DNA of 64,000 bases from Acidobacteriaceae bacterium KBS 89 (GCA_000381605.1 KB906759.1:248001-312000), one strand, 5' to 3'; shown: positions 52,015 to 61,468, counted from the first letter of the stretch. Made by a program: numbers and translations. The notes: a model not told the origin generated them from the sequence alone.

Positions 52015-53550
52015 TTATCCCTTTTTCTTTTTGCCCTTTGTCTTTGCTGTTGACTTGCCGCTTTCGGCGTCGCGGTCCCCAACCATGTGGAGGCGCATGA
52101 AGTTGGTAGCGCCGGATTTGGTGCGGGTTCCGGCGACGATGCCGACGATCTGACGTTGATGAACGTGGCCCTGAGCTTCGAGGATGTCTTCGGCCATCTC
52201 AACGAGCTTGTCGGTATCGCGGAAGCGTTCGCAGAGGATGGGATAGGTACCCCAGAGAAGCATGCAGCGGTTGATGACATTCTCGAAGGGTGAAAGCGCG
52301 AAGATAGGTGGTTCGGGGTGGTACTTCGAGAGCAGGCGGACAGTGCCGCCGGACTCGGTGAAGATGGCTATGGCGGCTACGTCGAGGTCGTCAGCTGCGT
52401 GAGACATGCACTCGCAGATGGTCTCGGCGATGGAAAGACGAACGCTGGGATGGTGACCGAGCGCGGGAGGTGGGTCGATGCGAATCTGGTGTTCGGTTTC
52501 GGTGACGATCTTGGCCATCATGGCGACGGCTTCGACGGGATACTTGCCTGCGGCGCTTTCGCCGGAGAGCATGACGGAGTCGGTGCCATCGTAGATGGCG
52601 TTGGCTACGTCCGAGGCCTCGGCGCGCGTCGGGCGCGGGTTGTCGATCATGGATTCGAGCATCTGCGTGGCGGTGATGACGGGTTTGCGATACTCGGCGG
52701 CGCGGCGAATGATGTGCTTTTGCAGTGCTGGAACTTTTTCTGGCGGAACTTCGACGCCGAGATCGCCGCGGGCGACCATGATAGCGTCGGTCACCTCGAG
52801 GATGCTGTCGAGATGCTCGATGGCCTGGGGCTTTTCGAGCTTGGCGACAACCCATGCATCGGACTTGAGGGCAGCTAGACGGTTTTTGACATGGCGAATA
52901 TCGGCGGCGGTGCGGACGAAGGAGACGGCGACGACGTCGACTCCCTGACCCACTGCGAAGATGAGGTCTTCTTCGTCTTTTTCGGTCAGCGAAGGGACGT
53001 TGACGGCGATGCCGGGCAGGTTGATGCCCTTGTTCTCGCCGAGCATGCCACCGTTGATGATCTCGCAGGTGACATCGACGCCTTTGACGGATTCGACGCG
53101 GAGTTCGATAAGTCCGTCGGAGAGGAGGATGCGGGAGCCGGGTTCGAGGTTCTCGGCGAGGGTCTTGAACGTGGTGCCAACGAGCGCGGCAGTGCCTTCG
53201 ATCTCGCGTGGGGTGATGGTGAGACGTTTGCCGGCGACGAGTTGGACGGGCTTTTGGTCCTTGAGTTTGCCGGTGCGGATCTTGGGGCCCTGTAGGTCGG
53301 CGAGGATACAGATGGGCTTGCGCTCCTCCTTCGCGATGGTGCGGACCATGCGGATGAGTTCGGCTTTTTGCGCGTGTGTGCCGTGGGAGAAGTTGAGACG
53401 CGCGACGTCGAGGCCGGCGCGGACGAGCTTACGGAAGATTTCGGGAGTGCTGGAGGCAGGGCCGAGGGTAGCAACGATTTTGGCGCGACGAGAGCGTTCC
53501 ATAACGGACAGGGGGACTGTGTTCGGAGTTGGGATTAAAGATGTTTTCAT
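52015..53550 (-). CDS. pyk: Pyruvate kinase
   Basis: 511 residues, slightly longer than most through a Lys/Gly-rich tail (STAKTKGKKKKG). Catalytic core: KIVATLGPASSTPEIFRKLV, ARLNFSHGTHAQ, LADLQGPKIRTG, AVSFVRTAADI, VAKLEKPQAIEHLD, MVARGDLGVEVP and the substrate-binding PVITATQMLESM. The C-terminal allosteric domain has IAIFTESGGTVRLLSKYHP. It makes pyruvate and ATP from PEP and ADP. With pckG in the same window, both directions at the PEP node are represented. A second in-frame Met sits 16 residues in. Confidence 0.95.
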   Translation of the reverse strand: MKTSLIPTPNTVPLSVMERSRRAKIVATLGPASSTPEIFRKLVRAGLDVARLNFSHGTHAQKAELIRMVRTIAKEERKPICILADLQGPKIRTGKLKDQKPVQLVAGKRLTITPREIEGTAALVGTTFKTLAENLEPGSRILLSDGLIELRVESVKGVDVTCEIINGGMLGENKGINLPGIAVNVPSLTEKDEEDLIFAVGQGVDVVAVSFVRTAADIRHVKNRLAALKSDAWVVAKLEKPQAIEHLDSILEVTDAIMVARGDLGVEVPPEKVPALQKHIIRRAAEYRKPVITATQMLESMIDNPRPTRAEASDVANAIYDGTDSVMLSGESAAGKYPVEAVAMMAKIVTETEHQIRIDPPPALGHHPSVRLSIAETICECMSHAADDLDVAAIAIFTESGGTVRLLSKYHPEPPIFALSPFENVINRCMLLWGTYPILCERFRDTDKLVEMAEDILEAQGHVHQRQIVGIVAGTRTKSGATNFMRLHMVGDRDAESGKSTAKTKGKKKKG

Positions 53551-53653
53551 GAGTCGCTTTGCGGAACTTTCTCACCATCGCGATTTACGGACGGTATGAC
53601 CTTGAGTTTTAACTGCCGTGGCAATTCTAAACGGGCGGGAGGTGGTTTGCGGG

Positions 53654-54526
53654 TCAGGACGCGGAATGAGTTCCGTGGTGGTGGAAAAAGCGAGCGTGAA
53701 ATTCGGTATTAAACTCGGCTCCGCATAGGACGCAGAGCGAGATGATGTAGAGCCAGAAGAGGAGCGCGATCGCAGCGCCGAGAGAGCCGTAGACCTGAGA
53801 ATAGTTGGCAAAACGAGTGACGTACCAGCCGAAGCCTAAGGTGATGATGAACCACATGACGGTTGACAGGATGGCACCGGGAAGGACGCGCTTCCAGGAC
53901 TGCTGCAAGGGACTACCCATGTGGTAGATAAGGCCGATGATGCCGACGCTGCCAATGAGGGCGATCGTCCAGCGGACGAGGATGGCGATGATGGAAATCG
54001 GAGTTCTGGCGGAGGGCATAATGTGCAGGGTTAGCCACTCGGTGATGAACTGGCCGAAGACAACGACGCTGCTGGCAAGGACGAAGGGAACCAGGGAAAG
54101 GGGTACCAGGAGGAAGGCGCGGAGACGGCGCTGCCAGAAGGTCCAGCAATCGATAGGGAGATCGTTGGCGCGGCGGACGCCCTCCATAAGGGTCGCCAGA
54201 ACGCCGGAGGCGCCGATGAGGCTGACAAGCAAGGCGACGAGAAGAGCACGCGTGGTGCGGATGCTGTGAGGCGCCTCGACGAAATAGCTCTGCAGTAGCG
54301 GGCTGACATCGGGTGGAAGGATGCGATCGAAGAAGGTGCCGAGCTGAAAGCGGATTGGTGCGTTGTCGGGCAGAGAGCCGACGACAGCGGCCGCAACGAT
54401 GAGCGCGGGAAAGAGCGAAACCATTGCGGAGTAGGCCGTCGACTGAGCGAGGTTCAGGCAGTCGTGCCGTCCTGCGCGAAGGAGGGTGCCATGCAGAATG
54501 CGGGGGAGGCGAAGGAGTCTTCTCAT
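53654..54526 (-). CDS. YihY/BrkB-family inner-membrane protein
   Basis: 290 residues with six hydrophobic segments. YihY markers include LAQSTAYSAMVSLFPALIVA, a periplasmic FFDRILPPDVSPLL, VPFVLASSVVVFGQFI, PGAILSTVMWFIITLGFGWY and YGSLGAAIALLFWLYIISLC. Function in bacteria is not settled, although the family was once misassigned as ribonuclease BN. It ends with a His-rich tail (FFHHHGTHSAS). Next on the same strand are two thioredoxin-fold genes upstream. Confidence 0.88.
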   Translation of the reverse strand: MRRLLRLPRILHGTLLRAGRHDCLNLAQSTAYSAMVSLFPALIVAAAVVGSLPDNAPIRFQLGTFFDRILPPDVSPLLQSYFVEAPHSIRTTRALLVALLVSLIGASGVLATLMEGVRRANDLPIDCWTFWQRRLRAFLLVPLSLVPFVLASSVVVFGQFITEWLTLHIMPSARTPISIIAILVRWTIALIGSVGIIGLIYHMGSPLQQSWKRVLPGAILSTVMWFIITLGFGWYVTRFANYSQVYGSLGAAIALLFWLYIISLCVLCGAEFNTEFHARFFHHHGTHSAS

Positions 54527-54557
54527 GGGACCTGCCGGTGGAGTTGAAGAAGAGTGG

Positions 54558-55151
54558 CTAAGCCTTCCACTGGTTGAGGAAATCGGTGACGGAGGTGGAG
54601 TACATGTAGCGCATGTCTCCGAACTCGGCTGTCTGCTGGGAGTAGAGAAGCTTGCCGTTGGAGTCGAGGACGGCGAGAGCGGGAACTCCCTTCTTGAGCG
54701 GGATATTGTACTTTTCGGTTATGTCGAGGTTTTTGTCGAAGTGTCCGATGTCTATGTGGACGAGGAGAAAGTTTTTATCGAGGAGTTCCAGGTTGGGGCT
54801 TTGGTGGAAGTAAATGTCGAGGACCTGGCAGTCACCGCACCAGTCGCCACCGAAGTCGAGGATGACACGCTTGTGCTCGAGACCAGCCTGCTTAAGAGCG
54901 GCAGCTATGTCGGCTTTGGGATCGGCCTGCGCGGAGTATAGGTGCTTCTGGACTGCCGGCGGCGTCGTGACGGGCTGGCGTTTGGGGGGCGCCGATGGAG
55001 CGGTGGAGACTGGCTGCGATGCCGCTTCGGGCTGGCTAGTCTTGCACCCAAGGACCGTTACAGTGGAGGCCAAAGCGAAGAGCGCGATTGCTGAGAGAAG
55101 CGAGGTACCGCGGTTCTTCGGGGTTCTTGCGATCGGGGTTCTTGCAAACAT
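54558..55151 (-). CDS. Thioredoxin-fold lipoprotein-like protein (WCGDC), first of tandem pair
   Basis: 197 residues. A hydrophobic N-terminus ends at VTVLGCKTS, a lipobox-like site, so it may be a lipoprotein anchored in the membrane. A Pro/Ser/Thr linker of about 40 residues follows, then a thioredoxin fold with RVILDFGGDWCGDCQVLDI (active site CGDC), LVHIDIGHFDKNLD and the cis-Pro loop GVPALAVLDSNGKLLYSQ. It probably exchanges disulfides in the periplasm. It is about 60 % alike in the core to the gene 45 nt upstream and was likely made by tandem duplication. Confidence 0.85.
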   Translation of the reverse strand: MFARTPIARTPKNRGTSLLSAIALFALASTVTVLGCKTSQPEAASQPVSTAPSAPPKRQPVTTPPAVQKHLYSAQADPKADIAAALKQAGLEHKRVILDFGGDWCGDCQVLDIYFHQSPNLELLDKNFLLVHIDIGHFDKNLDITEKYNIPLKKGVPALAVLDSNGKLLYSQQTAEFGDMRYMYSTSVTDFLNQWKA

Positions 55152-55196
55152 GGAGTAGGACCCTCTGGTTGATTCTTAGGTGAACGGCGTCCGTTG

Positions 55197-55688
55197 TCAG
55201 GCTTTCCAGCGCTTGAGGAACGCGGTGATGGCTTCGGGGGTGGTGTGCTCGAACTCCTTTTCGCGTTCCGAGTACAGGAGGTTCCCGTGCGCGTCGATTA
55301 CGGCGAGAGCAGGAACACCTTTGGTGATGGGAACTTTGTATTTCTTCGCGACGTCGACGTTCCTGTCCATGTGGCCGATGTCGATGTGGACGAGGATAAA
55401 GTTTTTTGCGAGGAGCTCAGCGTTTGGGCTCTGGTGGTAGTAGATGTCGAGGACCTGACAGTCGCCGCACCAGTTGCCGCCGAAGTCGAGGATGACACGC
55501 TTGTGTTCGCTGCGGGCGCGGGCCAGGGCTCCGGCGATGTCGGCGTTGGCGTCGGCGGTCTCGGAGTAGAGATTCTTGTTGGGCTTGGCGATGATTTGCG
55601 CGGCGGCCTGCGGCAGCGGCGCGAGAGCCAACGCGAGAAGAGCGAATGACAGGGCCGGGAGCAACGTCTTGCGGGACTTTGGGATCAT
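55197..55688 (-). CDS. Secreted thioredoxin-fold protein (WCGDC), second of tandem pair
   Basis: 163 residues with a signal peptide (LLPALSFALLALALAPLPQAAA) and no lipobox. It shares with its neighbour RVILDFGGNWCGDCQVLDIY, QSPNAELLAKNFILVHIDIG, GVPALAVIDAHGNLLYSE and a final LKRWKA. It has the same CGDC active site. It lacks the long linker, so one copy is probably soluble and the other membrane-tethered, giving two pools of related oxidoreductase. Confidence 0.85.
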   Translation of the reverse strand: MIPKSRKTLLPALSFALLALALAPLPQAAAQIIAKPNKNLYSETADANADIAGALARARSEHKRVILDFGGNWCGDCQVLDIYYHQSPNAELLAKNFILVHIDIGHMDRNVDVAKKYKVPITKGVPALAVIDAHGNLLYSEREKEFEHTTPEAITAFLKRWKA

Positions 55689-55811
55689 GAGTGGACCTTA
55701 TTCGAATTCATGGAGACGCGCGGCGGCTTCGCCGTAGCGGGCATCACTACAGATGATGATGCATGAAGAACGAGGGGCGACGCAAAAGTATGTTGATTGG
55801 AGTGTAAAGGG

Positions 55812-56993
55812 CTACTTTCCGGTGTAATAGCCGTCGCGGGTCTGAATGAGGAAGCCCTTCTGATGGAGGCTGAGATCGATCTGGTGGTATCCGGTGGTGG
55901 CGGCCTCCTGGGCAGGGGTGTAGCCGAGCCGGTACTGGGCACGAAGCTCTTCGGCGATCTGGTTGTAGATCTGAGCCACAGTCAGGTTTTTCTTAACCTC
56001 GAAGAGACGGCCACCAGTCTCCTGGGCCATGCGCTCGAGGACTTTTTTGCCGTCGGTATGGCTTCCGCCGCCGGGGTAGTTGCCTCCGTTGTTGCCACCA
56101 CCGTTTCCTCCTCCAGGATAGCCGCCACCGCCGGGATAACCGCCTCCACGGCCTCCGGGATAACCTCCGCCGGGGTAGCCACCTCCGGGATAGCCACCGC
56201 CTGGATAGCCTCCTCCTCCGTGGTTGCCGTGTTGCGGGTTGTCCTGGTGGGGCTGTTCGCCCTTGAAGTAGATGGCGTAGATGATGGTGTCGGCGCGCTG
56301 GCCAGCCTCGATGGATTTGACGAGATTTTCTCTGCTGCCGCGGTCACCACCGTCGGAGAGGATGATGATGGCCTTGCGGCCGGTCTGCTTGCTCATGAGC
56401 TCGTCGGAGGCGAGAAAGAGGGCGTCATAGAGGACGGTACCGCCACCGCCGTGCGGACGCCGGCTGGCGCCGCTGTCATCGGGGGAGCCGGAGTTCCTGA
56501 CAGGGGTGTCGATCGCTTTGAGAGCAGCCTGAAGCAGAGGGCGGGACGAGGTCAGATCCTGCAGGAGCTCCGTCTCTGCAGCGAACTGCATGACGAAGGC
56601 CTTGTCCTTCGGGGTGGTGAGCATCTGGTCTAAGAAGGTGCTGCTGGCTGAGCGCTCTTCATCGATGACGTCGCGCTGGGAGAAGCTGGTGTCGACTAAC
56701 AGGCCGAGGGTCAGTGGGAGGTTGGTGTCCTTGTCGAAGTAGCGGATGGTCTGAGGCTTGCTGTCGACCTGAAGGACGAAGTCGTCTTTCGTGAGGTTCT
56801 GGATGAGCGCTCCCTTCTTGTCGCGGACGACGACAGGGAGATTGACGAGGCGGGCGTCGACGGCGATTGTCGGAGCGGTGGAGGCAGGAGCCTGCTCAGG
56901 CGTAGAGGCCTTCTGTTGCGCATTGAGATAAGGCGTGAGAAGAACGCTGGCCAGAAAGACGGCCCGGAGGGAGCGGGGTACGATCATATGCAT
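55812..56993 (-). CDS. VWFA-domain secreted protein (acidobacterial type) with PGGGY repeats
   Basis: 393 residues with a signal peptide (LRAVFLASVLLTPYLNA). Before the vWF-A fold comes DARLVNLPVVVRDKKGALIQ then NLTKDDFVLQVDSKPQTIRY, the typical lead-in of the acidobacterial VWFA-related group. The A domain has LGLLVDTSFSQRDVIDEE (MIDAS-like D-x-S-x-S), FVMQFAAETEL and KAIIILSDGGDRGS. At about residues 253-303 a run of GGGYPGGGYPGGG units is inserted. The C-terminus GRLFEVKKNLTVAQIYNQIA is conserved-looking. Ligand unknown. Confidence 0.85.
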   Translation of the reverse strand: MHMIVPRSLRAVFLASVLLTPYLNAQQKASTPEQAPASTAPTIAVDARLVNLPVVVRDKKGALIQNLTKDDFVLQVDSKPQTIRYFDKDTNLPLTLGLLVDTSFSQRDVIDEERSASSTFLDQMLTTPKDKAFVMQFAAETELLQDLTSSRPLLQAALKAIDTPVRNSGSPDDSGASRRPHGGGGTVLYDALFLASDELMSKQTGRKAIIILSDGGDRGSRENLVKSIEAGQRADTIIYAIYFKGEQPHQDNPQHGNHGGGGYPGGGYPGGGYPGGGYPGGRGGGYPGGGGYPGGGNGGGNNGGNYPGGGSHTDGKKVLERMAQETGGRLFEVKKNLTVAQIYNQIAEELRAQYRLGYTPAQEAATTGYHQIDLSLHQKGFLIQTRDGYYTGK

Positions 56994-57119
56994 TTAGACG
57001 AGGTTGGATGGGCGGGGTTTCAGTCTGGGCTGATTTGCCTTGGCCCTAGTGCGCTGTGGGCATCCGTGGGCCATTTTTTGCTGGTCGTGTTGCACCGGTG
57101 CGCGTATTCTGGCGGCACG

Positions 57120-58073
57120 ATGAAACAATTCCTTCTCGTGGCTAGTGGGTGTCTTTGCGCGTGCTTTAGTGTGGGCTGCGCATCGGTCCCGGCGACTGCC
57201 TCGACTCCAGCGACTCACCCGCCCGCTACCGTAACGAAGCCACCTGCAGGATCAACTCAAACGATCGCCCTTTGGCCAAATGGAGCTCCGGGTGCGCTGG
57301 GAACAGGCGACGGGGACGTACCGAGGCTCTATGTTTACCCGGCGACAGGCGCGAGCAGCCATACGGCGGTCATTGTGATGCCGGGGGGCGGATACACGCA
57401 TCTGGTTGTCGAGAAAGAAGGCGGCGAAGAGGCACGGTGGTTGAATGCGCACGGAGTGACGGCGTTCGTACTGGAGTATCGGCTGGGCCCGAGGTACCAC
57501 TTCCCTTCTCCGATGCTCGACGGTGCACGGGCGGTGCGGTATGTGCGCAGCCACGCAGTGGAGCTGGGCGTTGCGAAGGACAAGATTGGGCTTTGGGGGT
57601 TCTCGGCGGGAGGCCATCTGGCCGGCTATCTGGCAGCTGTGCATGACGGTGGTTCGGCTGGCGCGACTGATCCGATCGAGCGGGTGAGTGACCGCCCCGA
57701 CTTCGCGATTGTGTCGTATGGACGATTCAGCATGGACGAGACGATTCCACGCAAGACGAACTTGGAGGGACTGTTGGGTGACCATCCGACGCAGGCGATG
57801 TTGGATTCGGTCGCGGTGGTGAAGCTGGTAACGAAAAATACACCGCCCTGTTTCATATTTTCGACAACGGGGGACCAGACGGTGAACTCGCTGAATGCCA
57901 CGGCACTCTACGACGCATTGAAGAAAGAGGACGTACCGGTGGAGCTGCATATCTTTGAGCGTGGAGGACATGGGGTGGGCATGGCGCAGAAGCGGAAGGA
58001 TCTGCCTGAGTTAGCGATTTACCCCACATTGCTGGCCAACTGGATGGAGATGCATGGATGGATGGGGGAATAA
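57120..58073 (+). CDS. Lipoprotein alpha/beta-hydrolase esterase (acetyl-xylan-esterase-like)
   Basis: About 317 residues. A lipoprotein signal ending CACFSVGCAS precedes a Thr/Pro/Ala linker and the hydrolase domain: VIVMPGGGYTHLVVEKEGGE (oxyanion loop GGGY), KIGLWGFSAGGHLAGYLAAV with nucleophile Ser near residue 163, a late FIFSTTGDQTVNSLNATALY with the Asp, and FERGGHGVGMAQ with the His. Relatives deacetylate plant polysaccharides. The ATG at 57120 is about 68 codons inside a longer open frame whose 5' part is non-family sequence and overlaps the VWFA gene promoter. Confidence 0.82.
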   Translation: MKQFLLVASGCLCACFSVGCASVPATASTPATHPPATVTKPPAGSTQTIALWPNGAPGALGTGDGDVPRLYVYPATGASSHTAVIVMPGGGYTHLVVEKEGGEEARWLNAHGVTAFVLEYRLGPRYHFPSPMLDGARAVRYVRSHAVELGVAKDKIGLWGFSAGGHLAGYLAAVHDGGSAGATDPIERVSDRPDFAIVSYGRFSMDETIPRKTNLEGLLGDHPTQAMLDSVAVVKLVTKNTPPCFIFSTTGDQTVNSLNATALYDALKKEDVPVELHIFERGGHGVGMAQKRKDLPELAIYPTLLANWMEMHGWMGE

Positions 58074-58196
58074 GAGGACTCCGCGGGTCCACGTAAGCGT
58101 TTTTGTTGCGGGTTAAGGAGATTGTTCAGCTAAGCTAACGAAGACAGGGTAGATCACTATGCTGGCACTTGCCGGGCTTTTACTTCGAGGTATTTC

Positions 58197-60563
58197 TTGA
58201 AAGCTCCTTCGCTCGATTTTCCGCGACCCTGGGTATGGAAGGCGGCACTCTCTGCGCTGCCCGTCTGGATCGCATTCGAGCAGTTCTGGCGAGTGAATCA
58301 TGGTGCTCATTTGGTGGCGTTAACAGCCGTTTATGTCGCGCTGGCGGCTACGTCTGTGGCGGTGTGGGCGTTCTGGCGTCAATATGGCCGGGCGGCAAAG
58401 CTTAGTGGCGCCCAGGAGGCTCATTCGCAGTTTCTCGCGGCTGCCGAGACGAGCCTGGATGCGTTTGGACTCCTTGAAGCCGTACGGAATGACGCAGGCC
58501 AGATCGTCGATTTTCGCATCCTGTATGTGAACGCTAACGGAGAACGGTTAGTGGGACGGTCTCGATCTGAACTTGTGGGACAGTTAATGTGCTCGGTGAC
58601 CCCGGCCCGGCCAACGAGCGGGATGTTTGCCAGATTCTGCAATGTGGTCAATTCCGGGGAGCCGCTGAATGAGGAGTTCGCGGTAAGCGTACCGGGCATC
58701 AAGGCTTCCTGGCTTCGGAGCCAAGTGGTCAAGCTGGGTGATGGGCTCGCCGTTACCTTCAGCGATATCAGCGAGGCGAAGGCGACCCAGGAACGATATG
58801 CGCATTTGGCGGAGTTTACGGATTCCGTCTTTCAGAATGCTCCCTTCAGCATCGTCGCAACCAATACCAATGGGCTAATCACTGCAATGAATGTGGCCGC
58901 GGAGAAGCTGACGGGCTATACCCGGGAGGAGTTGGTTGGGAAGGCTCCCCTGACGATGCTGCACGATGAGCGCGAGCTACTGGGAAAGGCACTCAGCATC
59001 GATCCTGATGCCACGCTGGAGAAATTCGGGTTTCCGGTGCTGACGGCAGGGGTGGCCGTGGGCGAGATGGAGGAGCAGGAGTGGACGCTGGTGCGGCGGG
59101 ACGGGGCACGCACGCCGATCAATCTGGCCATGCGAGCGGTGACCACAGACACGGGAGAGGTCAGTGGATTTGTCAGCATCGCGTTCGACATCACCGAACG
59201 CAGACAGATGCTGGACTATGTGACCCATCTGGCGACGCACGATCAATTGACCGGGCTTGCCGGACGCGCACTGTTGCAGGACAAGACGGTGCAGGCGGTA
59301 GAGTTGGCAAGGCGCTACGGGACGAAGGTAGCGGTGTTCGTCATCGATCTGGATCACTTCAAGAGACTCAACGACTCGCTAGGACATGCGGCGGGTGACC
59401 AGCTTCTAATCGAGGCTGCGAGGAGACTGAGCCGTTCCGTGCGCAGTACGGACGTTGTGGCACGCGTGGGCGGAGATGAGTTTGTCGTCGTCATGCCGGA
59501 CATAACCACTGTCGCAGACGTAGAGCAATGCGCGGCCAATCTGGTCGCGAGACTGGCGCCGGAGATCTCGATTGAAGAACATCTGGTGCAGCTGACGGCG
59601 AGCGTAGGGGTTTGCATCTATCCCGACTTTGCTGCGGATGCGAAGCACCTGCTGAAGCGAGCGGATTCGGCGATGTACGCGGCGAAGGAAAACGGCAGGA
59701 ACCAACACCAGATCTTCAGCGAAAGCATGCTGCAGGAGACGGCGGAGCGCCTGACCATGGAACACGCACTGCGTCATGCTTTGGCCAACCGAGAGCTCAG
59801 CGTGCACTACCAACCGCAGATATCGCTGACCACAGGATTGGTGGTGGGGATGGAGGCGCTGTTGCGGTGGAACCATCCGAAGCTCGGACGCATCTCGCCG
59901 GCACAGTTTATTCCGTTGGCTGAAGAGACAGGTTTGATTGTGCCGATAGGGGAATGGGCCTTTATGACGGCTTGCTGCGAGGGCAAAGCGCTGCAGGACG
60001 AGTTGGGTATGGACCTGACGGTGTCGGTGAACCTGTCGCCGAGACAGTTTCAGCAGAAAAATCTGGTGCATGTCGTCGAAAACTCGCTGGCGAAGAGCGA
60101 CTTGCCCGCAGAGAGACTCCAGATCGAGATTACAGAGAACATGCTGATGTCCAACTCCGAAGACATTCTGGATAAGCTGCAGAAGATGCGGGAGCTTGGA
60201 GTACGCATCTCGATCGACGACTTCGGAACGGGTTTTTGCAGCTTCTCGTATCTGTTGCAGTATCAGGTCGACCGGTTGAAGATCGACCAGAGCTTTGTGA
60301 AAAAAGCGGGGACCGATGCGAACGCAGCCGCGGTCGTTCGCACCATCATTGCGATGTCTCATGGACTGAATATTAAAGTGGTTGCGGAAGGTGTCGAGAC
60401 CGATGAGCAACTGCGTTTTCTGTTGCGGCGAAAGTGCGATGAGGCACAGGGAAACTTCATCGGACGGCCTGTAGCGCCGGAGGAGTTTTGCGAGGTCGTC
60501 AGGGCCTACAGCAGTCAGATCCCTCTTCGTTCGATGGAGCCGGTGGGCGGCTGGGTGAGGTAG
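58197..60563 (+). CDS. PAS-PAS-GGDEF-EAL cyclic-di-GMP protein
   Basis: 788 residues. Two N-terminal membrane helices (about 17-62) are followed by PAS 1 (about 75-190), PAS 2 with LVGKAPLTMLHDERELLGKA (about 205-330), the GGDEF domain (signature RVGGDEFV at about 422-429) and the EAL domain (GMEALLRWNHPKLG at about 549). The EAL catalytic set includes EITENML, DDFGTGFCSFSYL and AEGVETDEQ. Near the end, QGNFIGRP replaces the usual QGYLFGRP. Both cyclase and phosphodiesterase sites look intact, so the net effect cannot be told. TTG start at 58197 with GAGG 7 nt upstream. Confidence 0.9.
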   Translation: MKAPSLDFPRPWVWKAALSALPVWIAFEQFWRVNHGAHLVALTAVYVALAATSVAVWAFWRQYGRAAKLSGAQEAHSQFLAAAETSLDAFGLLEAVRNDAGQIVDFRILYVNANGERLVGRSRSELVGQLMCSVTPARPTSGMFARFCNVVNSGEPLNEEFAVSVPGIKASWLRSQVVKLGDGLAVTFSDISEAKATQERYAHLAEFTDSVFQNAPFSIVATNTNGLITAMNVAAEKLTGYTREELVGKAPLTMLHDERELLGKALSIDPDATLEKFGFPVLTAGVAVGEMEEQEWTLVRRDGARTPINLAMRAVTTDTGEVSGFVSIAFDITERRQMLDYVTHLATHDQLTGLAGRALLQDKTVQAVELARRYGTKVAVFVIDLDHFKRLNDSLGHAAGDQLLIEAARRLSRSVRSTDVVARVGGDEFVVVMPDITTVADVEQCAANLVARLAPEISIEEHLVQLTASVGVCIYPDFAADAKHLLKRADSAMYAAKENGRNQHQIFSESMLQETAERLTMEHALRHALANRELSVHYQPQISLTTGLVVGMEALLRWNHPKLGRISPAQFIPLAEETGLIVPIGEWAFMTACCEGKALQDELGMDLTVSVNLSPRQFQQKNLVHVVENSLAKSDLPAERLQIEITENMLMSNSEDILDKLQKMRELGVRISIDDFGTGFCSFSYLLQYQVDRLKIDQSFVKKAGTDANAAAVVRTIIAMSHGLNIKVVAEGVETDEQLRFLLRRKCDEAQGNFIGRPVAPEEFCEVVRAYSSQIPLRSMEPVGGWVR

Positions 60564-60590
60564 GGCTGCCCTTAGTCGTTAAATGGATAG

Positions 60591-60617
60591 GGCCTCATGC
60601 TTATTGCTCATGAGACC
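60591..60617. terminator. Stem-loop between convergent genes
   Basis: CTCATG/CATGAG with flanking GG...CC pairs (loop CTTATTGCT) lies between the stop codons of the cyclic-di-GMP gene and the GlsB-like gene. There is no T tract, so it is only a possible terminator. Confidence 0.3.
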
Positions 60618-60646
60618 CCGTTGAGGGAAAAATTATTATTACTTGG

Positions 60647-60907
60647 TTATGCTTTCGTCTGCATGCGCTTGAACAGGTGGTAGATACCAAGCAGAATGAG
60701 AGCGCCAACGAGGGACATCAGGAAGCCGGCCGACTGATCCGGTTCATAGTGACCAATTGCACGACCCAGGAACGTCCCCAGGAAAGAACCGGCGATGCCA
60801 ATGAGCATGGTAATGAAGATGCCACCCGGCTCTTTGCCTGGAATGATGAACTTAGCGATTGCGCCAACAACGATACCGATGAGGGCCGTCCAAAGCAGAT
60901 GCAGCAT
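60647..60907 (-). CDS. GlsB/YeaQ/YmgE-family stress membrane protein
   Basis: 86 residues with three hydrophobic helices: LLWTALIGIVVGAIAKFI, FITMLIGIAGSFLGTFLGRA and GFLMSLVGALILLGIYHLF. The Transgly_assoc-type motif IPGKEPGG and the Gly-rich packing identify the GlsB/YeaQ group, linked to general stress. GGAGG lies 7 nt before the ATG at 60907. Role of the family is otherwise unknown. Confidence 0.88.
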   Translation of the reverse strand: MLHLLWTALIGIVVGAIAKFIIPGKEPGGIFITMLIGIAGSFLGTFLGRAIGHYEPDQSAGFLMSLVGALILLGIYHLFKRMQTKA

Positions 60908-61078
60908 AGCTGTTCCTCCGTGTGGATTTTCCCGGGGTCGCCGGGTATGTCTGGCTTGATGGGGAAAGAATACTCCTACTGCGGCTTGACGCAAGAAGTC
61001 GATTGGGTGGCGCAGTTTTTTTCTCGGAAGAACGGCCCCTCTGAATTGAAAGGAACGGCTAAAGGGCGAGTGAGGCGG

Positions 61079-61468
61079 TTAGCCTTTGCGGACGATGAGA
61101 TCGTTCTTCCACAAGGCCAGGACGACGTCCATCTGACTGTTGTGGGCGATGGCTTCGCCATCGGTGACCTCCGCCCAGAGGGCAGCGACCGTCTTGTGTG
61201 TGCCTGCGTTGAGCAGAGCGACGGCGCGGAGTGCATAAGACTTATTTTTGTTCGATGGAGCGTATTGGCCAGCAGGAATTCCCTTGACCAACCCCGCTTC
61301 GCAGAGGCTGAGGAAGGCGAACCGAGGGCCGCCCTTACGTTGAGCCGATGGGCTAGTGGGGTAGAGCTTCGCCGTTGCCTGCTCCCAGCGCGCCGCCGGG
61401 GTTAGCGCCTTGCCGTAGGTCTCCATGCGAGCTGCTATGAGAGCAGCTTCGCCGTACTTGTTTGCCAT
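61079..61468 (-). CDS. Conserved soluble protein, DUF6979-like
   Basis: 129 residues. Features: ANKYGEAALIAARMETYGKA, LTPAARWEQATAKLYPTSPS, AQRKGGPRFAFLSLCEAGLV and QMDVVLALWKNDLIV. This matches a small uncharacterised family (probably DUF6979), with a helix followed by a KGGPRxAFLxLCExGLVKGI-type core. No catalytic residues can be named. AGGAGACTAC precedes the ATG at 61468. Lies alone between the stress protein and the sugar kinase. Confidence 0.65.
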   Translation of the reverse strand: MANKYGEAALIAARMETYGKALTPAARWEQATAKLYPTSPSAQRKGGPRFAFLSLCEAGLVKGIPAGQYAPSNKNKSYALRAVALLNAGTHKTVAALWAEVTDGEAIAHNSQMDVVLALWKNDLIVRKG

